Shown here one piece after another: positions 1 through 5,664 of a stretch of 12,700 nucleotides of DNA. Each line of letters begins with the position of its first letter. The first letter of the stretch is position 1. The notes beneath the pieces were generated by a model. The model searched no databases. It was given only the letters and a program-made list of their open reading frames with translations, and was not told where the DNA came from. A program made the translations under genes and the position numbers. Source of the stretch: Candidatus Omnitrophota bacterium (GTDB lineage Bacteria > Omnitrophota > Gorgyraeia > 1-14-0-20-64-10 > JACQQZ01). Location: NCBI GenBank assembly GCA_016206635.1, contig JACQRF010000124.1, forward strand, positions 1 to 12,700, in the 5' to 3' direction.

Positions 1-456
1 ATGGTACACGGCGTCGAGGGAGTCGGAGATGACCCGGGTGTCGCTCAAAACCGGCATGAAGTTCGTGTCGCCGATCCACCGAGGGACCACATGAAGATGC
101 AGGTGCCCGACGACGCCGGCGCCGGCCGCGCGGCCGAGATTCGCGCCGATGTTATAGCCATGCGGCGCCAGCGCGCGATCCAGCCGCCGGGTGAACTCCC
201 CGGCCAATTGCCAGAGCGCGACCCGTTCCCCATCCGTCAGGCGGTCCAGGCGGCCGACGTGCCGGTTCGGGGCGATCAGCACATGGCCGTTGGTATAGGG
301 ATACAGATTCAACATGACCACGGCGTGCCGGGTTCGGTGCACGACCCAATGGCGCCGATCGTCGCGAGCCCGGCGGGCGCGGCAAAACAGGCACCCGCGC
401 CCCTTCGGCGCGAGCAGATACCGGCGCCGCCAGGGGGCCCAGACCCGCGGTGTCAC
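1..456 (-). CDS. HIT-family nucleotide hydrolase/phosphorylase (C-terminus outside window)
   Basis: This is a histidine-triad protein of the Ap4A phosphorylase-like branch, expected to act on dinucleoside polyphosphates or nucleotidyl conjugates in the cytoplasm. Seen: 152 codons, starting VTPRVWAPWRRRYL, then the zinc-type pair CLFC (residues 22-25), a LYPYTNGHVLIAPNRH block typical of HIT folds, and the catalytic triad HLHLHVVPRW near residues 119-128. The following GDTNFMPVLS is also typical of this branch. The start is a GTG at 456-454 that overlaps the stop of the ATPase gene (GTGA), suggesting translational coupling. The family usually has about 160-175 residues, so only a short C-terminal piece is missing. 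The natural substrate cannot be read from sequence. Confidence 0.9.
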   Translation of the reverse strand, partial: MTPRVWAPWRRRYLLAPKGRGCLFCRARRARDDRRHWVVHRTRHAVVMLNLYPYTNGHVLIAPNRHVGRLDRLTDGERVALWQLAGEFTRRLDRALAPHGYNIGANLGRAAGAGVVGHLHLHVVPRWIGDTNFMPVLSDTRVISDSLDAVYH

Positions 457-2174
457 GCGCCGACCTGCTGCGCGTCGGCGCCCGCCGCCGAGGGCAGCGC
501 CGCCTCCGGCAGCGGGACCGCGGCCACGCTGGCCAACGATTGCAACGCGGTGGGCAGCAGCCGTGGCACGCCGTAGAGATCAAGCGCCTGATTGAAATCA
601 TCCAATTCCCACACCCAAAACCGGTGCTCCTGCAACAACAGCCTCGCATTCACCTCCAACCCCTCGATGGCGATCACCCAGCGGCGCGTCCACGGGGTCG
701 CGGCGTGCCGCAGCGCCTGGATCAACGCCACGGCGTCCGCCTCTCGCACCATCGTGGGATACGGCAGGCACAGCCAGCGGGCCTCCTCATGCTGTCCCAC
801 CACCGCCCGCGGCGCCCCCGGAATCAACACGGTATGCACATCGAGCTTCGGCAGCCGCAGCCGGCGGCCGCGGATCTCGATCAGCTCATTCTGGAAGCGG
901 CGCATCATCGTGGCCGCCGTCTCCAGGACCGCCTGCGGCGCGCGGGAGGTGGCGCGCTGCAACCACTGCCGCATCGTGTCCGCGAATGCCTGCTCGGCCA
1001 CGGCCGGCTCCCAATGCACCGGCCCCTGCTGGATCCGATACGCCGACTGCAGCCACAACCGGAGCAGGCGGCTGCGCACGCAACAGAACATGCCGCGCCG
1101 GGTCACGAGCTCGTGCTCCACGAGCAGGCGCACGGTGCGCGTGACATCCGCCGCCGCGCGGCCGGTGTCGGCGGCGATCCCGCTGAGCCGGTGCTGGCCC
1201 TGGGCGATGGCGCACAGCACCGGCAAGGCGGCGGCCCGGCGAGCCGCCGGCAAGCAGGCGATCGCGGCCTGACACTGCTGGGCCAACGCCCCGGTGGGAT
1301 GAAAGAGCACGTTGGTCAACGCAGCGGCCACACGGTCCTCGGCCGGACGGTCCGCCGGACCGGCGGGCTCGACGGCGCGGATGGCGCGCGCCACGTGGTC
1401 CAGCACGGCCGGATATCCCTCCCCCAGATCGGCCAACGTCATGAGAATCGGCATGCCGAGCTCGGCCAGGCCGGCGGGCTCCGCCAGAAAACGGACGCCG
1501 GTGGCCAAGTCGAACGGCTCGATCGGCATGATCTCGAACTGCCCGAACAGCACCGCCAGGCGCTCCTGGAGGATGCGGCGGGCCTCCGCCACCGACGAGC
1601 TGGCCAAGATGTACATGGTCTCCTGCTGCACCATCACCTGACGGCTCAGCGCGGCGTACGGCTTGGCCGCCCCCCACGCGGAGAGCCGGTGGAATTCATC
1701 GAGCAGGATCACGCACAAACGCCCCGATTCCTGTCGCAGCTGCCCTGGGGCCTCGAACAAGGCGGCGAGCGCGGCGGTGTGGCCGCGGCGGGCCTTGGCG
1801 ACCCCGTGGGCCAGCAACGCGGTGGTCTTGGGCACGTACGGCTGGCAGGCGCGCACGAGCGCCTCGAACGTGTGGGGGAGCTCCGGCCCGGCGCCGGCAG
1901 GGCGATGGTCGGTCCAATAGCGATGCAGGAGGGTGGAGCTGAACTGCTCGGCGAATTCGCCGAGCGTCGACCCATCCCGCACCTGGAGCAAGACCGGCAA
2001 CAGCGGCGGGTGCTGCTTCAGGAGCGCGACGGCGTGCTGCAAGATGGTGCTTTTGCCGATCGCCAGCGGGCCGATGAGCGCGAGGTTTTGCCGATAGCCG
2101 GCCGCCAACCCGAGGGCCCGCCGCATGATGCGGTCCAACACCTCGGTCCGGCCAACACAGACACTGTCAGGCAT
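453..2174 (-). CDS. AAA-type P-loop ATPase with winged-helix and uncharacterised C-terminal region
   Basis: This 573-residue protein resembles the 'archaeal-type' ATPases (ATPase_2/ORC-like). Seen: Walker A GPLAIGKST at 35-43, Walker B CVILLDEF at about 154-161, and a sensor-1-like YILASSS at 188-194. A probable winged helix lies at about 320-360 (HRLSGIAADTGRAAADVTRT, then LLVEHELVTRRG). Residues 415-540 form a further domain ending in WVIAIEGLEVNARLLL and FWVWELDDFNQALDLYG. Proteins of this type sometimes carry a degenerate nuclease-like fold there, but I cannot confirm one. The last 30 residues are Ala/Pro-rich. The ATG start lies 20 bases after the NlpD-like stop, with no clear Shine-Dalgarno, and the 3' end overlaps the HIT start. 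The biological role is unknown. Regulation, signalling or DNA-related functions are all possible. Confidence 0.85.
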   Translation of the reverse strand: MPDSVCVGRTEVLDRIMRRALGLAAGYRQNLALIGPLAIGKSTILQHAVALLKQHPPLLPVLLQVRDGSTLGEFAEQFSSTLLHRYWTDHRPAGAGPELPHTFEALVRACQPYVPKTTALLAHGVAKARRGHTAALAALFEAPGQLRQESGRLCVILLDEFHRLSAWGAAKPYAALSRQVMVQQETMYILASSSVAEARRILQERLAVLFGQFEIMPIEPFDLATGVRFLAEPAGLAELGMPILMTLADLGEGYPAVLDHVARAIRAVEPAGPADRPAEDRVAAALTNVLFHPTGALAQQCQAAIACLPAARRAAALPVLCAIAQGQHRLSGIAADTGRAAADVTRTVRLLVEHELVTRRGMFCCVRSRLLRLWLQSAYRIQQGPVHWEPAVAEQAFADTMRQWLQRATSRAPQAVLETAATMMRRFQNELIEIRGRRLRLPKLDVHTVLIPGAPRAVVGQHEEARWLCLPYPTMVREADAVALIQALRHAATPWTRRWVIAIEGLEVNARLLLQEHRFWVWELDDFNQALDLYGVPRLLPTALQSLASVAAVPLPEAALPSAAGADAQQVGA

Positions 2175-2194
2175 GGCAGATATCCGTCGAGGGA

Positions 2195-2974
2195 TTACGA
2201 GAGAAAGTACATCGGGTTTTCCGGGCGGTGCCGGCGCCGCACCTCAAAATGGAGGAACGGGGCCGTCGCGCGGCCGGTGGAGCCGACCGAGCCGATGATC
2301 TCACCCTGGCGCACCGTTTGCTGAGGGACCACGGCCACCGCCTCGAGATGCGCGTAGACGGTCGCCAACTCATCGGCATGCTCGACAATCACGGTCTTGC
2401 CAAACCCCCGAAGGTTCTCATCGAGAAAGACAATCCGGCCCGCGCGGGCGGCCCGCACCTGCACCCCGGCCGGGGCCTGAATATCAATACCCTTGTTGGG
2501 ACCATGCGGCGTCGGCGCCTTATAGTAGGCCAGGACGCGGCCCCGCACCGGCCAGATGAACTCGTCACCCTCCGGCCCATCGGCCGGCGATGGGTGGGGG
2601 GACGCTCCAATTGGGGACACACTGCCGATCGGCAGTGTGTCCCCAATTGGAGCGTCCCCGCGCCGCGCGCCGGGAATGAACAGTTGCTGGCCGACCTCGA
2701 CGCGACGGGCGTCCGCCAATCGGTTGGCCGCGACCAACGCCTCCAACTCCACGCCGTACGTCTTGGCGATCCGCCACACCGTCTGGCCCCGCTCGACGCG
2801 GTGGTAGATCCCCGAAACCTGGGGTGGAGCGGCCAACGGCGCGGCCACCCCACCCCCTGCCTCAAAATACGGCGCGCAGCCCATCACCAAACACGCGCTG
2901 ACACTGAAACACAGAACAGCGGGCGAGCGGAATCGAACCGCCGTGTGGAGCTTGGGAAGCTCCCATTCTACCAT
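2195..2974 (-). CDS. NlpD-like LysM/LytM (M23) lipoprotein, probably non-catalytic amidase activator
   Basis: This is an envelope lipoprotein resembling NlpD, which in model bacteria activates periplasmic N-acetylmuramoyl-L-alanine amidases during cell division. Numbering is from the upstream TTG at 3010. Seen: a hydrophobic stretch AVLCFSVSACLVMG followed by Cys45 (lipobox-like), a LysM domain at about 69-113, a linker containing a translated palindrome (118-138), and a LytM domain at about 151-271. Catalytic M23 ligands are incomplete: NKGID has Asn where His is expected, and FLHFE lacks the first His of HxH, as in NlpD. Asp176, His221 and His254 are kept. The start is uncertain. The ATG at 2974, and also the TTG at 3010, lie in or before the tRNA gene. 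The first start codons outside the tRNA (TTG 2890, GTG 2887, ATG 2884) would remove the signal peptide. No Shine-Dalgarno settles it. Confidence 0.85.
   Translation of the reverse strand: MVEWELPKLHTAVRFRSPAVLCFSVSACLVMGCAPYFEAGGGVAAPLAAPPQVSGIYHRVERGQTVWRIAKTYGVELEALVAANRLADARRVEVGQQLFIPGARRGDAPIGDTLPIGSVSPIGASPHPSPADGPEGDEFIWPVRGRVLAYYKAPTPHGPNKGIDIQAPAGVQVRAARAGRIVFLDENLRGFGKTVIVEHADELATVYAHLEAVAVVPQQTVRQGEIIGSVGSTGRATAPFLHFEVRRRHRPENPMYFLS
2598..2659. repeat. Perfect 62-bp palindrome inserted in coding sequence
   Basis: Every base from 2598 to 2628 pairs with its partner from 2629 to 2659, giving 31-bp half-sites with no spacer and a GATC centre. Internal landmarks are CCAATTGG on each flank and GGGGACACACTGCC against GGCAGTGTGTCCCC. 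It lies wholly inside the NlpD-like gene, between the LysM and LytM domains. It is read in frame as about 21 residues rich in the pattern P-I-G (APIGDTLPIGSVSPIGASP). The form resembles small palindromic elements mobilised by REP-associated (RAYT/IS200-like) transposases or Rickettsia-type palindromic elements that enter genes. That origin is inference. Confidence 0.9.
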
Positions 2975-2988
2975 TGAATTACGCCCGC
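2918..2988 (-). tRNA. tRNA-Gly (anticodon CCC)
   Basis: The minus strand folds as a complete 71-nt tRNA. The acceptor stem is GCGGGCG/CGCCCGC, the D stem ATTC/GAAT with loop AATGGTA, and the anticodon stem GGAGC/GCTCC with loop TTCCCAA, so the anticodon is CCC. The variable loop is ACAC. The T stem GGCGG/CCGCT (one G-U pair) closes the loop TTCGATT. The discriminator is T, and CCA is not encoded (the next bases are GTT), so it must be added by the nucleotidyltransferase. It decodes GGG, a frequent codon in a genome this GC-rich. The downstream NlpD-like reading frame continues back through it. Confidence 0.97.
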
Positions 2989-3034
2989 AGATGAGTTCGC
3001 TTAGTTTCAACGTCGAGTGCTCCGTGACACTCGG

Positions 3035-3063
3035 ATTTCACAGGCAACAGCTCTTGTTGGCAA
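3035..3063 (-). promoter_or_regulatory. Sigma70-like promoter for tRNA-Gly and the downstream genes
   Basis: On the minus strand, TTGCCA (3063-3058, five of six matches to the -35 consensus) is followed after 17 bases by TGAAAT (3040-3035, four of six matches to the -10 consensus). Transcription would begin near 3027, about 40 bases before the tRNA 5' end. It is the only reasonable promoter I see in the gap after the PfkB gene. It would drive the tRNA and, by read-through, the NlpD-like, ATPase and HIT genes. This is a prediction from motif spacing only. Confidence 0.45.
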
Positions 3064-3085
3064 CGATTCGTTGGCGAACTCATCT

Positions 3086-3121
3086 TTCAGGGGAACCCAC
3101 AACAGACCGGGTTCCCCTGAA
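3086..3121. repeat. 13-bp inverted repeat (hairpin) in intergenic region
   Basis: TTCAGGGGAACCC (3086-3098) and GGGTTCCCCTGAA (3109-3121) are perfect inverted copies around a 10-base loop. There is no run of T on either side, so it is not a classical intrinsic terminator. It lies about 100 bases after the PfkB stop and upstream of the tRNA promoter, so a role in 3' end formation or mRNA stability is possible. It shares the GGGGAAC core with the neighbouring hairpin. Confidence 0.8.
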
Positions 3122-3132
3122 TCATCCCTTCC

Positions 3133-3170
3133 AACGGATAGGGGGGAACTGGGGTTCCCCCCTATCCGTT
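3133..3170. repeat. 17-bp inverted repeat with 4-base loop
   Basis: AACGGATAGGGGGGAAC (3133-3149) pairs perfectly with GTTCCCCCCTATCCGTT (3154-3170) around TGGG. It is about 50 bases downstream of the PfkB stop codon on the minus strand and would form a very stable RNA hairpin at the end of the long right-hand transcript. No U-tract follows, so it could act in Rho-dependent or stability-type 3' processing. It could equally be a mobile palindromic repeat. Both readings are inference. Confidence 0.8.
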
Positions 3171-3220
3171 CCCCCTCCGAGGAACCAACCGCTGATTAAT
3201 CAGGGTCTCCTGAATCCTCA

Positions 3221-4123
3221 TCAGGTCCAGCGGCAGAGGCGGCGGTAGGCGGCGACGCGGCGCTCGACGAGCGGGCGGGTCGCCGCGGCCAATCGGTCGG
3301 TGCCAAACGCCTCGATGGTCAGCGAAGCGATCGCCGAGCCGCGGATGACCCCCTGCTTGACCCCCTCCCACGTCAGCCGGCGCTGCCGCGCCAGGTAGCC
3401 GAGCATGCCGCCGGCGAACGAATCGCCCGCCCCGGTCGGATCGTGCACATCGTCCACGACGAAGCCGGGCAACGTGAAATAGGCGTCACGCGAGGCCAGC
3501 AGCGCCCCGTGCTCCCCTTTCTTGATGACGGCCAGCGTCGGGCCGCACCGGATCAGCGCCTGGGCGACGCGCCCCAAGTGGCTCTCGCCGGTCAATTGCC
3601 GGGCCTCCGCATCATTGAGAAAGATCAGGTCCACCGCTTTCAGCACGCGCAGGAGCTGGCGGCGCTTGCCGGCGATCCAAAAATTCATCGAGTCACAGGC
3701 CACCAGCCGCGGCCGGGCGAGCTGGCGTCGGACCCGGAGTTGCAACTCCGGGTCAATATTCCCCAAGAACGCGTGCGGCGTGGCAGACCAACCGTCCGGC
3801 AGCCGGGGGGCGAAATGCTGGAACACGTTGAGCTGGACCCCCAGCGTCTCGGCCACGTTCAAGTCGTAGCCGTACCGCCCCTGCCACCGGAACGTGCGGC
3901 CCGGCGCCTGGACACAACCGGCCAGATCCACGCCTCGGCGAGCCAAGAGCCGGCGGTGCCGCGCCGGGAAATCGTCGCCGACCACCGCGACCAGCCGGGG
4001 CGTCGTGTAGACCCCGGCCGCCAGCGAGGCGTAGGTCGCCGAGCCGCCGAGCACCTGGTCAACCGCCCCCAACGGGGTTCGGATGGAATCCAGCGCGACG
4101 GAACCGACGACGAGCAGGCTCAT
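3221..4123 (-). CDS. PfkB-family carbohydrate kinase
   Basis: This 300-residue ribokinase-fold kinase transfers phosphate from ATP to a sugar or nucleoside-like alcohol. Seen: an N-terminal LLVVGSVALDS strand, the substrate-lid glycines LGGSATYAS (25-33), VAVVGDDFP (45-53), and the PfkB signature DPTGAGDSFAGGM at 228-240 with catalytic Asp234. The length is normal for the family. Conserved blocks such as RYGYDLN, GNIDPELQL and CDSMNFWI match a subgroup seen in Nitrospirota and relatives that is usually annotated only as sugar kinase. It begins 15 bases after the thiE stop and is the last gene of the long block. Its closeness to gmhA/hldC raises heptose 7-phosphate kinase as one possible role, but the substrate is unknown. 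Confidence 0.93.
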   Translation of the reverse strand: MSLLVVGSVALDSIRTPLGAVDQVLGGSATYASLAAGVYTTPRLVAVVGDDFPARHRRLLARRGVDLAGCVQAPGRTFRWQGRYGYDLNVAETLGVQLNVFQHFAPRLPDGWSATPHAFLGNIDPELQLRVRRQLARPRLVACDSMNFWIAGKRRQLLRVLKAVDLIFLNDAEARQLTGESHLGRVAQALIRCGPTLAVIKKGEHGALLASRDAYFTLPGFVVDDVHDPTGAGDSFAGGMLGYLARQRRLTWEGVKQGVIRGSAIASLTIEAFGTDRLAAATRPLVERRVAAYRRLCRWT

Positions 4124-4138
4124 GGGCGACCCGAGGCG

Positions 4139-4774
4139 CTACGCCAGCATCGCTTTCAACGCGTGCGCGGTCTGGCGGACATCCCGCACGCCGGCGACGG
4201 CCCGCACCACGGCGATCCGCGTCGCCCCGCATGATAATACCAAAGGCAAATTCGCCTGGTCAATGCCACCGATGGCGAAGCACGGGATGGTGATGCGACC
4301 GCCCACCACTCCCAACAGCTCAGGCCCCACCGGCTGGTAGTCCGGTTTGGTCGGGGTGACGAATACCGGCCCCACGCCGATGTAATCGGCCCCGCCCGCC
4401 TGCGCGGCCAGCGCCTGCTCCAGGCTATGCGTCGAGACGCCGATCAGCCGGTCGGGTCCCATCAACGGCCGCGCGGCCGCCAGCGGGAGGTCATCCTGGC
4501 CGAGGTGGACGCCATCGGCCTGCGCCGCCAGCGCCACGTCGAGATGGTCATTGACGATGAACACGACCGGGAGGTTCGCCAATGCCGCCGCCAGCCGCCG
4601 CGCCATCTCGGCCCGCTGCGCCGCCGGCCACGCCTTGGCCCGCCACTGGATGACGTCGGCGCCGCCGGCGGCCGCCTCCGTCGCGACGGCCACCGGATCG
4701 CGGTCGCCGCAGACGGCGGCGTCCACGATGACGTACAGCTTAGCGGTGGCGAGCAAAGGTCGCTTCGATGGCAT
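4139..4774 (-). CDS. thiE: Thiamine-phosphate synthase
   Basis: ThiE joins HMP pyrophosphate with HET phosphate (thiazole phosphate) to give thiamine phosphate in the cytoplasm. Seen: 211 residues forming a TIM barrel with QWRAK (43-47) for the usual Q-x-R-x-K pyrophosphate-binding motif. These are followed by FIVNDHLDVAL (72-82), ADGVHLGQDD (86-95), GVSTHS (112-117), YIGVGPVFVTPTK (131-143) and the phosphate-binding AIGGI (167-171). The length is normal. The ATG at 4774 was chosen because it sits just before the conserved LYVIVD strand. The frame stays open upstream to 5020, but that part lies over thiD2 in another frame. The gene overlaps the thiD2 3' end by 35 bases, which supports coupled translation. 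Confidence 0.96.
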   Translation of the reverse strand: MPSKRPLLATAKLYVIVDAAVCGDRDPVAVATEAAAGGADVIQWRAKAWPAAQRAEMARRLAAALANLPVVFIVNDHLDVALAAQADGVHLGQDDLPLAAARPLMGPDRLIGVSTHSLEQALAAQAGGADYIGVGPVFVTPTKPDYQPVGPELLGVVGGRITIPCFAIGGIDQANLPLVLSCGATRIAVVRAVAGVRDVRQTAHALKAMLA

Positions 4775-5165
4775 AGAGTCGGAACCGAAGTTGGGCGAAG
4801 GACCGGCCGACGGCCGGGGCGATGAGCCGGCTGCCTTCTTCCAGGACGCGCAGCGCCTCTTTCGCGCGCTGCGCGTTGACGATGAACAAGCTGCGGACCG
4901 TCCCGCGGCGCTGAGACGTGAGGTGGCCGCCCCGCCGGCCGACGTCGCGCTCGACCCCCCGCGCCTCCAACAACGTCCGCCACGCCACCGGCAGGCGGCG
5001 GGCCGCGGCCGCGACGCCATGTCGGAGACGCTTCAGGCGCGCGGTGAGCACCGGGTCATTGAATCCCAATCGGACGACATCTTCGCACACGCGCAACCCT
5101 TCGCGGGCCCGATTGAGATTGGCGTCGAGGATGCGCAACAGCTTCCGGTCAACCCTGGCAGCCAT
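4740..5165 (-). CDS. ThiD2-family protein (candidate monofunctional HMP-phosphate kinase)
   Basis: This 141-residue protein matches the domain often fused to the N-terminus of ThiE and known as ThiD2, reported to phosphorylate HMP phosphate to the pyrophosphate without acting on free HMP. Seen: ILDANLNRAREGLRVCEDVVRL at 12-33 (split here as ILDANLNRAREGL and RVCEDVVRL), and a second similar block at 94-114 (LFIVNAQRAKEALRVLEEGSR). Both share N-x-x-R-A-x-E-x-L-R-V-x-E, suggesting an internal repeat. Between them lie the family's RDVG and a basic region. Here it is a separate gene rather than a fusion, overlapping hldC by 17 bases at its start and thiE by 35 at its end. The enzymatic assignment rests on family knowledge. 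Confidence 0.85.
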   Translation of the reverse strand: MAARVDRKLLRILDANLNRAREGLRVCEDVVRLGFNDPVLTARLKRLRHGVAAAARRLPVAWRTLLEARGVERDVGRRGGHLTSQRRGTVRSLFIVNAQRAKEALRVLEEGSRLIAPAVGRSFAQLRFRLYAIEATFARHR

Positions 5166-5664
5166 AACCTTTCAGAATACGTTGGATCAGCCGGGTGGTG
5201 GAGCGGCCCGCCAGGTATGGGACGCGGACCACGCGGCCGCCGGCGCGGCGCACCACGTCGGCGCCAACGATCGTCGAGGTGGCCCAATCGCCCCCTTTCG
5301 CCAACACGTCGGGCCGGATCGTCCGGATGAGCGCCCGTGGCGTGTCCGCCTCGAACACGACGACGTAATCCACCGCGCGCAATCCCCGCAGCACGCGGGC
5401 CCGGTCGCGCGCCGGCATCAGGGGGCGCCCCGCCCCTTTCAGCCGGCGGACGGAGGCGTCGCTGTTCAAGCCCACCACGAGGACGTCGGCCAACCGCTTG
5501 ACCCGCTCGAGGTACTGGACATGGCCGGCGTGGATGAGATCGAAACAGCCGTTGGTGAAGGCGATCGTTTGGCCGTGCCGCCGGCACGCAACCAGTTGCC
5601 GCCGCAACTCTGGCAACGAGAGCGCGCCATCAGCGGTGTTTGGCCTCGCACATGACGAGGTCAA
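5149..5664 (-). CDS. hldC: D-glycero-beta-D-manno-heptose 1-phosphate nucleotidyltransferase
   Basis: This stand-alone equivalent of the HldE C-terminal domain (RfaE2) attaches a nucleotide to heptose 1-phosphate, giving the activated heptose used for the LPS inner core. Seen: FTNGCFDLIHAGHVQYL at 36-52 with the nucleotidyltransferase HxGH (45-48), VVGLNSD, LAKGGDW, and the closing RSTTRLIQRI. I place the start at a TTG (5664) that overlaps the gmhA stop as TTGA, with GGAAG eight bases upstream, giving 171 residues. The frame is open back to another TTG at 5712 inside gmhA, which is less likely. ADP versus other nucleotide specificity cannot be read here. No kinase domain is fused to it. Confidence 0.92.
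   Translation of the reverse strand: MTSSCARPNTADGALSLPELRRQLVACRRHGQTIAFTNGCFDLIHAGHVQYLERVKRLADVLVVGLNSDASVRRLKGAGRPLMPARDRARVLRGLRAVDYVVVFEADTPRALIRTIRPDVLAKGGDWATSTIVGADVVRRAGGRVVRVPYLAGRSTTRLIQRILKGYGCQG

Noticed and set aside
450..2324. Long plus-strand open frame of 624 codons
   Set aside because: It is antisense to the ATPase gene. Its translation is Arg/Gln/His-rich with no domains, as expected from the complement of GC-rich coding DNA.
3086..3170. CRISPR-like repeats
   Set aside because: The two hairpins are different sequences occurring once each, with no regular direct repeats or spacers.
3086..3170. Classical intrinsic terminators
   Set aside because: The stems are strong, but neither strand shows a T-run after them, so they are listed as inverted repeats only.
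4775..5020. N-terminal extension of thiE that might be a fusion domain
   Set aside because: The extension is Arg/Ser-rich and lies over thiD2 in another frame. ThiD2 itself is in a different frame with its own stop, so there is no fusion.
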